Under the pieces are notes generated by a model. That model was given only the letters and a program-made list of their open reading frames with translations. It was not told the DNA's origin and ran no database searches. Below are positions 21,813 to 35,260 of a stretch of DNA of 64,000 nt, one piece after another. This DNA comes from Immersiella caudata (lineage: Eukaryota; Ascomycota; Sordariomycetes; Sordariales; Lasiosphaeriaceae). The stretch covers positions 4,154,001-4,218,000 of the forward strand of contig JAULSU010000004.1 of the NCBI GenBank assembly GCA_030512335.1. Reading direction: 5' to 3'. A program made the translations under genes and the position numbers. The first letter of the stretch is position 1. Every line of letters starts with the position of its first letter.

Positions 21813-22602
21813 TTAAAAAGGCACGACACTCTCAACCTCCTTCCTCACACCGGACTTCTCTAGTTCTTTTTCCTCTTGCTCCATAGCATTCAGTATTCCC
21901 CGATATAACCCCGCCTCGGTTTCCATCTCCTCCATCGCCCTCGCCATTCGATCCGTATCCTCAATCCTAGGGAACTGACCCCCTGGCTCCGGCCGCCGAG
22001 TCTGACTCTGCTGATGATCCCACTGCCACCCCCCTACATTTCCATCCTCCGATGCCATCCGGTCGTACAACTCATCCGACGGCGTAGCCGTGCTCTTCGC
22101 CGTGCACCCCCGAATCCTCGGGATCACGTGCACGTGGACATGCGGCACCGTCTGTCCCGACTCGGGCCCGTCTTGCAGGGCGATGTTAAAGGAGCCTAGG
22201 TATTCAGGGGGTGATGAGGAGGATTGTGTTGAAGGGGTGGGGGAAGGAGAAGGAGAAGGGGAGGTTGGGGTAGGAGCGGAGAGGAAGTAATGGCGCGCCA
22301 GCATGCGCTGGATGCGTTGGACAGAGGACCAGAGGTCTGTGAGCTCGGGCGGAGAGAGCTCGGTGAGGCGGCGGTGCGGGCGGAGAGGGCAGACTAGGAC
22401 GTGCCCTGGGAGGAGGGGTTTAAGGTTGACGAGTGCGAAGGAGTGGGGGGTTGTTAAGAAGACCTGGGTAAGGTAAGGCACTGTTCGTAGCTGCGGAGGG
22501 TTGAAGAGAATGAAAGGCGTCTACCTGGTTGGTGACTTCAAAGGGGCCAAAGTGGATGGGGCGTTGTGGCGCGTCTGAGGAGATGGAAGGGCTCATTGTC
22601 AT
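21813..22602 (-). CDS. HNT2: FHIT-type HIT hydrolase, bis(5'-adenosyl)-triphosphatase
   Basis: Two exons (22525-22602, 21813-22463; intron 61 bases), 242 residues; the join reads FGPFEVTNQ|VFLTTPHSFALVNLKP. The histidine triad is H134-V-H136-V-H138-V-I, and the upstream NIALQDGPESGQTVPH block is the FHIT signature. The family cleaves diadenosine triphosphate to AMP and ADP. Residues about 88-111 are a Ser/Pro-rich insertion between the two halves of the fold, and the C-terminus carries an acidic extension. Two start codons are possible, ATG ACA ATG at 22602 and 22596; the first is used here. Confidence 0.87.
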
Positions 22603-23273
22603 TGCTGCGGTTGGAGCGAAGGAGTGGGATGGCAATTTGGGTGAGATTGAAGCAGAAATGGCAGTGCGGGTGAGTCTCTTGGTGAGCATGCTTGAGACGC
22701 AGAGCTGATGAAGGTGAGATGGAGAGATGGGATTGGTGGAGGGATGAGCTGGCGCTGACCAAGTTTCTGGGCTCTGGTTTCCGGTTGCTGCTTGAAGTCG
22801 GTGCCCCACCTCACCACATTTGATCTTGCATGCAACGGCGGGCAGTTTCAATTTTGTCCGATTGAACTCAACTACATGCGTTAGTCGTCTCATATTTTGA
22901 CGTCTCCATTTTAACATGGAATATGCAGGTCGACTTTCCCCGTAGAAACTAGGTCGCACAGGCACGAGTAGACGCGTTCGACGACTCAACAGCACGTGCT
23001 TGCCATTGCGTGATGAGTTTTGACAGCGTCAACACATTCCTGACCAATCTTGACATCCCTACACATCAAATGCTCCCACACAAATCGGCGTAGTTGACTG
23101 GTATACGTTGTCTTATATAAGTGAAGTCAAAAACCCCGGCCTAGTCTTCACCTATAGATGTGCCGTCTAATGTAGTTCAACCATACATCGGTTACCTTGA
23201 AGTACAATATTCAACATCGTAGTAAATCTTTGCTTTCATCACACATCAGATCCCCAGCCTGCATACTACCCGA
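22603..23273. promoter_or_regulatory. Intergenic region between HIT hydrolase and MFS transporter genes
   Basis: Both neighbours are on the minus strand, so these 671 bases contain the promoter of the HIT gene and the 3' UTR of the transporter gene. No gene is supported. Confidence 0.4.
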
Positions 23274-25363
23274 TTACGGTGCCAGGCCGGGGAGAAGCTC
23301 ATCATCTTCAAGGGCGTCCTGTCTTACTCTGGCAGAATTGTTCCTTGAACTCGGTGAGTCGGGTACTTGAATCTCGTCTTCCTCCATATATACTAAGGTA
23401 CCAGCATATTAGCCACAACCGCTTAGAAAAGGATAGAAGTACAAGGGGACATACCATGAGGCCGAACCAAGAAAGATAGCGCCAGGCAAATCGCAAAAAC
23501 GCCCGCCAGCAGCACAAAAAATGCCTGAGGAAATGTCTTTACTGTGGCGGCAAATATTCCGTTGAACACAACAGGGGAAAAGACTCTGGCAAGTGAGTGA
23601 AGCAAGCCAATGCCTCCTAGGAGTTGTCCAACTCTATCCGCAGGCACATGCTTGCTGAGAGAGGCCTGAATAGTGGCCGATCCCATGCCGCCCAAAGCCG
23701 TGATAATGGCGGCGAGGATGAATTGGCCGCCGGTACGGGCGAGAATGTATCCAGTTGCGCCAATGACGTCAGAGAGCAGGGCGCTGCGTAACACCCAGAT
23801 GTCGAGCTCGTCCGCGCCGGCGTTCTTCTCGATTACAGGAGCAGATTGACGGCGGGCTCGACGAGTGCGGAATACGTAGGTGATGACGGGGAAGATACCC
23901 ATCAAGACAACGACGCGCACCATCGAAACAAGGGATATAAACTGTGATGACTCAAAGTTGCCCCAGTGAAACATCTTTTCGGTGTAAAGCACAGTCACGG
24001 TGCCAGCGCTCATCGCCGCGCCGAGGATCCACATGTCGATGAGGGCCAGGGTGATCAGGTTACGTCGCAACAGCTTATTTTTTTGGATTAGTGAAGACTC
24101 CTGGACCACCGAGGACCGTGTGGATGACGCGACGGACGGAAATAGAATACTGAGAGGCGCCAGAGGATTTTCTGAGATGATTTCCCGTACTGTGTCGCCA
24201 AAGTGCTTTCCGGGCATCGCTGAGCCAATGCTGAGTGCCCAGTCAGGGGGTGGACCGGCTGCTGTTCGTTCTGCCGCGTGTCTTTCACGCGCAATGCGCT
24301 GTCGCCGCTTCGACAGGGATTCCGGGGCGATGAAGAGCATGAATAGGATGAAGAATATGTGACACCCTAACGTGACGTAGAAGATCGATAGGAGGGAGCC
24401 TGTCCACTCGACGAGATAACCAGCTAGCAACGGTCCGAAGGCGAGACCGGTAAACAGGCAAGAGTGAAGATATCCGATGGCGACGGAGCGCTTCGATGGC
24501 GGAGTGCAGTCAGCGACATATGCATGGCTCAAAATGCTACCGGCAGTAAAGGAGCCGGCCAAGCCATCAAAAAAGCTCCCAACAAGTAACCACCTGTAAT
24601 GGACCACACTGGGGTACTTCGCGGCCAGAATAGTAATGGCCTCGCCGATGATAGCTCCGCTTGAGCTGATGACGATGAGTCGTTTTCGACCAAACCGGTC
24701 CGAGAGGGCGCCAATCTTTGGGGCCGTGAGGGTACTCAGGCCGCCGACCAACACACTCAGCGCGAGGGTAAAGGTCGCGACATTCTGAAGCACATCGCCA
24801 TCCTGACGACAGTGCGGGTTATCCCCACCCGGAACGACTGGGTGGAAGATAAAGGTCGGGTCAGTCGCTGATTTATCATCAAAATATTTCTTGCAAATGA
24901 GATCGATGATCCTAACGCGGTCAGTAACAAGCACGCGCCCAAACCTTCAAGGGCTAGGGAGCTCATACAGGTTTAGTTTTGGTACCAATGACCCTCCAAA
25001 GGCCAGCGTGAAGAACGCGTACGGAACCATCATCCACCAAACCTACAGCATCACACAGCATGTCAGCCCTACCCATAAGAGCATAAGACCGCGCGGCGTC
25101 GTGCGCACACAGCAGAGAATGCAACTGTAACATACCGACGGCGTTTTCCACCACGGCAACCCCTCAAAATCCTCAAACCCAACCCAGCTGTCCTTCCTCG
25201 GTGGGCCTCCATTCTCACTTTCACCGCCAAGCAGCGTGGTCGTCTCCGTAACCTCCGATTCGAGCGCGCTCCTCCACTCCCCGTTCTCATCCATTCCACC
25301 AACGATCGGCTCCACCCCGTTTCCGGGCGCGAGCGGCGGCCGGCTTCCAGACGCCGACTCCAT
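23274..25363 (-). CDS. Major facilitator superfamily transporter (DHA1-like)
   Basis: Four exons (25136-25363, 24969-25042, 23455-24911, 23274-23392), 625 residues. Exon 2 encodes VWWMMVPYAFFTLAFGGS, the first membrane span, which an ORF search misses; the fourth exon adds a short acidic cytosolic tail. The protein has an N-terminal hydrophilic stretch (about 80 residues), about twelve hydrophobic spans and the MFS motif GALSDRFGRKRLIV between spans 2 and 3. A central cytosolic loop of about 90 residues separates the halves. The substrate is unknown; the general shape is that of fungal drug/proton antiporter-like members. It should lie in the plasma or vacuolar membrane. Confidence 0.87.
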
Positions 25364-26582
25364 AATTGCTGCTTTCCTGACTGGGTGCTGACGTCAGTCA
25401 GGTCTGGGAGGCCTGTTGTCCGTATCGCGGAACGTCCTGCGTGCTGAATCTCTCTATCGCGCCGGGGCTCGATTACTTCGCGCGCGATGTGGATTGAGAG
25501 GAAAGGTGTCGTCAGTCGCCGATAATCGCAACGACATGGATCCCGCCAGCCAGCTCACGACGTAGAGAGTAGGTTTTGCGATGTCTCGGTTGTTAGGGAG
25601 ATTTGGTCCGCTTAAGTCCGTGGCGGTTGCGCTAGCAAGCGCTGAGGTCCGGCCCGGCCAGCTGTGCTCGTTCCCTATCGTCTGATACTGTAAAGCATGT
25701 GTGTTGTGCTATGTGATGAATTCTCGTGGGGATGAGAAACCAACAAAGTGATATGACGGGGGGGAGGTTGTATATGAGGTGGTCAAAAGGGAAGGAGCTG
25801 GGCAGAGCCGAGGGAAGGTGGGTATCACACTCGCGTGGGCTGGTAAGGGTATAGCAGCCAAGGACCGCAACATACCAACAAGGGGTAAATGTACCGATTC
25901 GGTTGGCTGGCGAGAACAAGCATTACAAAGCGTGAGATGCATCTGCATGCCGCTAGTATGGAGATTCCCAGTTTGCTGGCAAATCTTTCTTGGGAGAAGC
26001 GAGGCGTATCGCAACATCAGACGTCGCGATGGCTGATTTGTCGAACCTGTTCACATCCCTTCCAACATCCAGGCGGCCGATGGTTACGTACTATGGCGGC
26101 CCAAACACTGCGCTGGGCCGCCCCAATCCCAACCGTCCAAGGCATTGAATTGGTGGTTTCTGGCCACGCGCAGGCGCCGAGCCGGTAAATCGATGACGCA
26201 CACGCCCAGCGAGCTGCACAAGCGATAACACCGGCATGCGGGTTCTTGGAGAACACTCCCCCGCTCCGGTCCCGGGTGGCCGATTGCAAGGGGAGATGCC
26301 CCACCAACCTACACGTGGACCACAGCGGGCCCTGTAGACCGATCTTCAGGTGACCGGCAACCCCATGCGAGAGCTCAAGGGGTCGACCGCAAGTCATCAG
26401 GTGGGAACTCAGCGGCAATGATGTTTTGCTGGGCATCACGGCCACGATAGGACAATAACAGCCAAGCATCCGAAGGCCCCATCATGCAGATGCTAGCAAA
26501 TACATGCTGCAAAGCCAGTGACCTCCAATGGCCAAAATTATCATACGTATTTCTTACACTGACGCCTTCAATAGACATGCCC
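25364..26582. promoter_or_regulatory. Intergenic region upstream of the MFS transporter gene
   Basis: 1.2 kb between the transporter start and the ferrochelatase 3' end, both on the minus strand. Short overlapping ORFs only; I see no gene. Confidence 0.4.
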
Positions 26583-27983
<1,401 letters not shown>

Positions 27984-28483
27984 ACTGAAAATAGCGACCG
28001 CAACCCACGATCTAGACTCTGCGGAGAAGATCGAGAGGGGTCAAGTGCCCCTGGTGACGAACGGGTGGAGGAAGCCCGATGCGGTGAACTGGTTCAATCG
28101 GTTTGCACAACTGACCAGATGTTAGATGGTTGTGTGTCCCGTTCTCAGCCGAGCGGAATATCGGCCGGTGCTGCCCTTCCGCTTTTTCTGTTCGTTCCAG
28201 TTGTCTGGCCCTTCTGTCATGACACCCTGACCTGCGGCAAGCAGCAGTGGCGAGTTTCCGAACCGGTTCAAATGCAGGGGTCTAATTGGCCAATCAAAAC
28301 ACGGGCCCCACTCTACGTCACATGTTCTGGCGTTTAGGCAGGCGCGCTCAATCTCAACTCAGCGCGTCACGTCGCGAACCCCTTCATCTTCAAGCGCATT
28401 TTCTTGTTCTTTTCATCATACCGATCTTCTGGCCTCCTGGCACTAACTTGAACTGACCGTTTTGGCCACGACTCGACCGAATC
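27984..28483. promoter_or_regulatory. Bidirectional promoter region, HEM15 / Ku70
   Basis: The 500 bases separate two divergent start codons. A palindrome ATTGGCCAAT at 28285-28294 is two back-to-back CCAAT boxes, and the sequence continues with CAAAA. CCAAT boxes bind the fungal Hap/CBC complex, which with HapX controls haem and iron genes, so control of HEM15 by this site is plausible (inference). Confidence 0.5.
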
Positions 28484-30509
28484 ATGGCTTGGGGAGGCGA
28501 CGAGGAAAGACGCTCGGAAGAAGAGCAAGATGAGGAGTTGGATGAGACCGTCAGTGATCTATGCGCGAATGTGGTGACTTCGCTGGCTAAAATCATCACC
28601 AGGACTACAAAACGCAAAAGGATGCAGTCTTGTTTGCCATTGACGTCAGCAATTCCATGCTGGAGCCGCCACCAGCTAGCAGCGAGAAGCGGGCAGACAG
28701 GGACACTGCTGTCAAGGCCGCTCTAAAATGTGCCTATCAAATCATGCAACAACGCATCATCGCGCAGCCGAAGGACATGATGGGCATATTGCTCTTTGGC
28801 ACGGAAAGGTCCAAGTTTCGCGACGAGCCAGGCTCACGCAGTAGCACGGGGTATCCCCATTGCTACCTACTTACCGACCTTGATGTCCCTGCTGCGGAGG
28901 ATGTCAAGAAGCTCAAGGAGCTGGTCGAAGAGGATGGCGAAGACTTGGAGGAGATTCTGGTCCCTTCGACGGAGCCCGCCTTGATGTCCAATGTTTTGTT
29001 TTGCGCCAACCAAGTGTTCACCACAAACGCTGCAAACTTTGGCTCGCGCCGGCTGTTCATTATTACCGACGACGACAGCCCACATGGCAGCGACAAGACT
29101 GCGAAGTCTTCTGCAGCAGTTCGCGCAAAGGATCTCTACGACCTAGGTGTCGTCATTGAGCTCTTCCCAATCAGCCGTGGAGGGAAGAAGTTTGATGTGT
29201 CCAAGTTTTATGATGTAAACCCTGCTGTTGCGAGTGAGTTGAGTTCAGAACTGACTAGTGGCAGGATATCATCTACCGTGATCCCGCCAGCGAAGCTGGA
29301 GCCTCGGATGAGGTGAAAGCGTCAAAATCTGGAGACGGGTTGACGCTCCTCAACTCGTTGATTTCCAACATTAACTCGAAACAGACTCCCAAGAGAGCGT
29401 ATTTTTCGAATCTTGGGTTTGAGCTTGCGCCAGGTTTGACAATATCTGTCAACGGCTACATGCCCCTCCACAGGCAGACACCCGCACGAACGTGCTATGT
29501 CTGGCTTGACGGCGAGACAGCACAGCTCGCGCAGTCTGAAACGAGCAAGATCGACGAATCTGCCCGCACAGTTGAGAAGTCTGAGACACGGAAAGCATAC
29601 AAGTTCGGCGGCGAGTACATCTATTTCAACCCTGAAGAAGCCAGCGAGCTTAAGAAGATGGGCGGCAAGGGCCTGCGCATCATTGGCTTCAAACCGCGGT
29701 CGATGCTACCGATGTGGGCGTCGGTAAAGAAGTCGACATTTATCTTCCCAAGCGAGCAAGACTACGTCGGTTCGACCCGCGTTTTCTCCGCGCTGTGGCA
29801 GAAGCTGCTGAAGGATAAGAAGATGGGCCTTGCCTGGTTCATTGCGCGCGAAAATGCTAACCCTCTTCTTGTTGCCGTTCTCCCATCACAAAACCCCGAC
29901 GACACGCACTTTCTCCCAGCTGGGTTATGGCTGTTCCCGCTCCCGTTTGCCGACGATGTAAGATCCGTGGACTTGGATGGTGGACCGCGAAGCTCCGACG
30001 ACTTGACCGATGGCATGCGAGAGGTGGTCAAACTGCTCCAACTGCCAAAGGGTTTCTACAATCCGGCCAAATATCCCAACCCGTCACTTCAGTGGCATTA
30101 CAGGATTGTGCAGGCCATGGCTCTCGAGGAAGACATTCCAGAGCACCCGGAGGATGCGACTATTCCCAAGTACAGGCAAATGGACAAGCGAGTGGGCGAA
30201 TACCTCGGTGGGTGGAAGGCAGAGCTTGCCGTCAAGGCGAAGGGTCTCATGCATAGCAAAGCGCTAAAACGCGAGCTGGACGCCGATGATGAGCGACCCG
30301 CGAAACGCCCGAAAGCGGCGACAGCGACCAAAACACCTAGCGGTTCAATGAACAATGCTCAGCTCAAGATAGCGATCGAGCAAGATACACTCAAGAAGCT
30401 GACGGTTGCTGAGCTGAAGGAGATCCTGGCCAGCAAAGGCATTAGCACAACGGGCAAAAAGGCCGATCTCTTGGAGAAGTTGGAGCAATGGGTCGAGGAG
30501 AATGTATGA
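28484..30509 (+). CDS. ku70: Ku70, DNA end-binding subunit of non-homologous end joining
   Basis: Three exons (28484-28549, 28603-29214, 29265-30509), 640 residues. An acidic start leads to the von Willebrand A-like domain ([39 protein letters not shown]), then the Ku beta-barrel core ([38 protein letters not shown]) and the Ku C-terminal arm. The final ~35 residues ([19 protein letters not shown]...[10 protein letters not shown]) form a SAP DNA-binding motif, diagnostic of Ku70 rather than Ku80. It works as a heterodimer with Ku80 at double-strand breaks and telomeres; in Neurospora the gene is mus-51. Confidence 0.95.
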
Positions 30510-31076
30510 AATTAGAGGTTCCGCTCAGGGAAGGTGCTGATAGCGCAGTGTGGTGTAACAACGATGTATGAGATCCTGAGAACTGGCTTTGGCGTTTGGC
30601 GTTTGGCGTTCTGGCAGGCGCCACCTTGTTGGCGTTTTTGCACTGTGCTCTGAACAATATGTGTATTTTTTGAGTCACCTGTTAGTGAAAGACTTGTTTT
30701 CTTGCCGTCAAACATCATCCTGCCTTGAGCATGGAAGCTTGATCATTGTATGGCGTGCATGTAACCCTAACACTAGATCGTGGAATCGCGCCTTCCTTGA
30801 CAACTGCCCAGGTCTCGGCTCAATTCCCAGAATCGCATCGCGGACCTCGCACAACCAATTCACGCCTCCATTCACGGTCTCCACACAACATCCGCGGAGC
30901 CGACCAACAAAGCGTTTCGCGACTTTCCTCCACGATCGCCAGCCGGTGGGGTTGCGTAACCACCGGGACGACTCAGCGGATGCGGCGACGCGTGTTTGCC
31001 TCCTGGTAATTTTTGACTCGCACACAGCCTTTGGCCACTGCGCATCCATGCCGAGAAGGTACTCGGCGCTCTCAAC
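30510..31076. other. Intergenic region downstream of Ku70
   Basis: 567 bases between two plus-strand genes, containing the Ku70 3' UTR, a small tandem repeat and the promoter of the next gene. No gene is supported. Confidence 0.4.
30588..30608 (+). repeat. Three tandem copies of the heptamer TTTGGCG
   Basis: Three perfect copies of a 7-base unit stand in a row just after the Ku70 stop codon, with a further GGCGTTTTT shortly downstream. It is probably within the 3' UTR. No function is evident. Confidence 0.7.
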
Positions 31077-34000
31077 ATGGACGCGCTCGCGCTTCTCGGT
31101 GTGGGCTTGCTCGGCCAGGCTGAGCCCATGCACGCTTTCCACTCGGTCATCGAACTCCAAGAGCGACTGCGCACTGAATTCGCAAGCAAAGTAACCAACA
31201 CGAGCGCGAAGCATATCTCCGGGATATTTGAGCTGCGTCCGTCGGCCGTGTTCGATATCCCAGTCTCCGAGCCTGAGAACGAGGCATTCGAAACCGCCGC
31301 AACCGTCGACCCGCTACTGGGAGGAGCGCGATCAAGTGTGGCAGCTTCTCTGGGTAGCGCTGGTCAGCCGGTTCGCAGGATCAATGCCATCGACACCTTG
31401 ATGAACCAGCCATCTGATGACAACGTCCTGCAAAAGTCGGTCGCGAAGCACATCATTTCGTCACTCAGCGAGATCGATGGAAGCAACTGGGTCATTAGGG
31501 GAGTCTCACGGGGCGACCAAGGCTGGACGTTCACATATGTCTGCAAGGACTCGACAGCGGCATGGACGAGGCAGATCTCGAAAACCCCAGCAAAGGTACC
31601 GATCGGTGCTTGGAGCAATAAGGATGGCCAAGACCCGGTCAATATGGGTGAGTGCAGCTTGTCTTCTCTCCTTTCTTGCAACTATTGACTTGTCCCCAAG
31701 GTCGCCCTTCTTTCGATTGCCGTGGCCACGTTACTATTGCGTTCGTCAAGACGAGGAAGATCGAGGTTAAATATGAGCATACCCCCATGCATAAATCTGT
31801 CTCGGAGCTTATGGATATTTTGGTACCGGAACTTCCTGCCCCAGAACCCATCCCTGTCGTGAATAAGAAGGCGCCCAAGGAGCCAAGGCCACCGAAGACC
31901 CCAAAGACACCAAAGGAGCCCAGAGCGCCAAAAGCAAAGAAAAGACCGGCAGACGGTGATGCTACTGGGGGAGACACACCGCAGTCCAAGAAGCGCCGGA
32001 AGAAGAAGGCCTCAGAGGCGGTTCCCCCTGAGATGTCGGGTGCCATTCCAGCTAATAGCCAACATCCTCATACCACGAATGACGCTGAGGCGAGTCCCGC
32101 TAATGGCACAAATGGTCATTCTGAACCCCAGGGTGAAGCCGCCGCCAACGGGGTCCCTCATGCCATCCTGAATGTCTCCCAGGAGGAAGCGGCTAGGAGG
32201 AAGGACGTCGCGGTGCAACTTCTGACGGAGAGGGGCATCGATCCCGAGGCCCTTTCAACCGAGCAGTTTATCATATTTGCAAATCAGTCGCCAGACCTGC
32301 AGCAAGAATCGTTGAACATGCTCGTTAAGTACGGCGCTGAACGCTTGCGCATCGTCCATCCAAGCAAGACTGGGTCGAATTCCGCTCAGTCCACACCCAC
32401 ACCGGAGCAGCAAGCTAATTTGGTATATTCGGCGGGAGCTGCGAACCACTCACAAGTTGCAGAAGCTACGCCATCGAAGAGCAAGAAATCACGGAAGAGG
32501 AAGTCGGGCCCTACGGCATCAGCAGATGACTCTGCTGGGGTTAGCGATAGTTATGTTGCTGCTGCAGCAGTGGCCGCGTCAGGCGGCAAGGCAAAGCTTA
32601 CCCAGGGTGCTTGCGAATCTTGCCGTGCTTCAAAACAAAAGGTTTGGACCGCAGACATGTTTGACGACGAGCAATTACTAATGTGGCCTGCAGTGCGATA
32701 AGGTGAAGCCGGCATGTTCACAATGCCTTGGCGCTGGGATCGGATGTGTATATGCGGTGGCGAAGCCACGGCCATCTAGGGTCTCGAGAGGAGTCGACCC
32801 AGAGGAGTCGAGCAGAGAAGCCAGCGTCGCTGCCGAACAACAACAGGACGACGAGCCGGATAGCTTGGGCTCTCCAGGCTTCCATAATGCGCAGGCTGAG
32901 ATCCCTCCTTCAGAAGCCTTGGGCTCCCCTCCACTCGAAACCCCTTCGACGTACAACACCGGTCCTGATTTCTATGACCAAGAGTCGGGCCTGACATTCC
33001 CGAGCGCAACGCTTCCCCTGGCTCAAGACGTTTCCCAGCACGCCTCCATCCCCGCCAACGACTGTATGCACAACCCTGTGGCCTGTGCGGAGCCGGTGTT
33101 CAACGACTATACCTATCCTCCGCCAGTTCAGGAACCGAGTATGACATTTCCAGAGCAACAACAGCAGCCGCAGCAGCAGAGCTCATCCCACGTGCAAAGT
33201 CACAGTGCTGATTTAAGACACCAGCGGACTAGATCTCGGCGGGCTCTCCCTTCCACTCAGCCTTCGCAAAGTCACTCGACAAGCGTCAACACCACTCAGT
33301 CGAACAGCTGGCAAGCTGTGTCGAATTTGCCGGCTGTTCCGACCGTGACCGCCAGCACGCGTTCCCCGAGGCAAACGAGACCCCGGCAACCTGCATACAA
33401 CAACGCTCGGGCCTATGACGACGTTCGGCAGTCCGACTGGTCTGCCCCATCCCAATCTTCGCAGCAGACGGCTAACCCCCCCTCCTACAAGTCTCCGTCC
33501 CAAGCAGCCGCCCAGATCGTTCGCGCGAAATCGCGTCAGGCCATCCGGAATCAGAGCAGCACGCCTGTTCAGAGCTCACAGGCTTCCCGGCAGAACCATG
33601 GCCAGGCAAACACCGCTTATCCTATAACTTCGGGGGTGTCGAACCCGACAACGGTCTCTAACTATGACTGCAATCAGTACTCGAACGCTGGAGCCGAACA
33701 GGCAAGCGCCGTAGCGTATGAGCCGTACTCTAGCCATCCAGCTCCGGCTGTATCGACAAACTCCTACACCTCGTATTCGGGCTACGGAACGAGATCCACC
33801 ACCACAAATTCGTCGGCGACCGCAGCTCCCAATAATACCACTTCTCAGACCGTGGCTTCGTCCTACAGCGCAACGACGGCTACGGCTCCTAGCGCATGGG
33901 GCGCAACCAGTTCTAGGACACAAGCGAGGAACACTCACTCTTATAACAACAACCAATCCTCGTCCGCCGCCGCTTCGTATAACCACCAGTCAGCGAGCAG

Positions 34001-34400
34001 TCAGCCGTCGCCTTCTTTGCAGGGGTTGAATGTTCGCCCGCAGCCAGCGGCACAGACTAGGAGCTCGTCCAATGCGTACTCTCACCAAACCCAACAACAG
34101 CAGCAGTACGGCAACTCATACTCAAATCAGCCACAGACTGCCACCGCCAACCAGCAGTCGACTTGGTATGAATTCAATGCGGTCAGCAACCCTTCGCCTA
34201 GCTATAACTCGGCAGCGACAAGCGGTAACAACGCCTACTCAAATACCGGATCTCATGCACATGGAGGCGGAAGCACCAGCAGTGGAGGGTCCTACAACCA
34301 GACTCCCCGCTCCATGAATCTATCCAGCCATACCTACAGTAGCATGGAAGGGGGCGAGCAGGCGCTCTACGAGCTCTTGCGTAGCAACCAAGATAATTGA
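31077..34400 (+). CDS. Large Zn2Cys6 protein with a central zinc cluster and prion-like C-terminus
   Basis: Three exons (31077-31647, 31701-32641, 32694-34400), 1072 residues. The zinc cluster is in the middle, not at the N-terminus, and the second intron splits it: C495 and C498 precede SKQK|C505, then C512, C515 and C522. The first ~245 residues form a conserved-looking globular region (HISGIFELRPSAVFDIP; RPSFDCRGHVTIAFVKTRKIEVKYEHTP). Basic Pro/Lys stretches (PKEPRPPKTPKTPKEPRAPK) could be nuclear signals. After the cluster about 540 residues are Ser/Gln/Asn/Thr/Tyr-rich low complexity. A sequence-specific transcription regulator is the natural reading, but no fungal-specific middle homology domain is seen, and the targets are unknown. 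Confidence 0.82.
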
Positions 34401-35260
34401 TGAGCTTCTCTTAGGCATACGCCTCCCGGCACACTCACGCTTGGGTTGGATGAGACGAGGGGACATTTTTCAGCCTTGAGCGAGAGGCAAATGTGGGAAT
34501 ACTTTTTTTTTCCTGCACGGCCGCCGATTTATTCCTTGCCGTTTCGGATGATACCATTCCCCATGAAGGAGGGAATACGGGCTTCACAGCGCATATATAA
34601 CCTGTATGTGAATTGGTGGGGCTTCGGTCGCAAGCGCCTGTCTGGGCTGCTAAGGCCTTGTGTAACTAGTTGATGCGGGTTTTTAAACTAGGCGCGTTTT
34701 TTAGCAGCAGAACATGGGATAGTGACGGGTGGGATGAGGACCCGAAGGGATCGGAGTTTACAGATGGATGCCAGCTGGAAGACGGCGCTCTTCCTAGATT
34801 TTCCGGCTCGGCATAATGACTGGGCGGGAGCTGAAAGCTCGGGGGCTTCTGAGTCCCGCGATATGTAGATGAATTGATGTAAGGATGTTGCACAACCCTG
34901 TGCCTGTGAACGATGTGATGCGTATGTTTTGAGGTCTTGGGATGGTCGAGGGGCTGTAGGTATAAGCCACCTGTTCAGGTTGTTTTCAGTTATAGGGTGA
35001 ATGACGTCTAGGGGCACTTGTTATTGATTGGAGAGCACCCTCAGGCGTTTTTGAATTTTTGTCCGGCTTTACATCAATTCGTACACAGACCTAGGCCGCA
35101 CTCGGCATCTTCGGTGTGGAGGGGAGAGTCGCTAAGAGGCTGTTCTGCATACCTAGCAATGAGCAAGGAGGAAACTTGAACTCCCGCGGAAGATATGTAC
35201 GGTTCTATTAACCGGCTCCCAGTGAGTGTCTAAATGCTATCGTGTTTGGCGAGAGCGTAT
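34401..35260. other. Convergent intergenic region
   Basis: 860 bases between the 3' ends of the Zn2Cys6 gene and the PPR-like gene. Nothing beyond presumed 3' UTRs is seen. Confidence 0.4.

Noticed and set aside
28261..28280. GGTTCAAAT resembling a tRNA B box
   Set aside because: No flanking acceptor, D-arm or anticodon structure is present.
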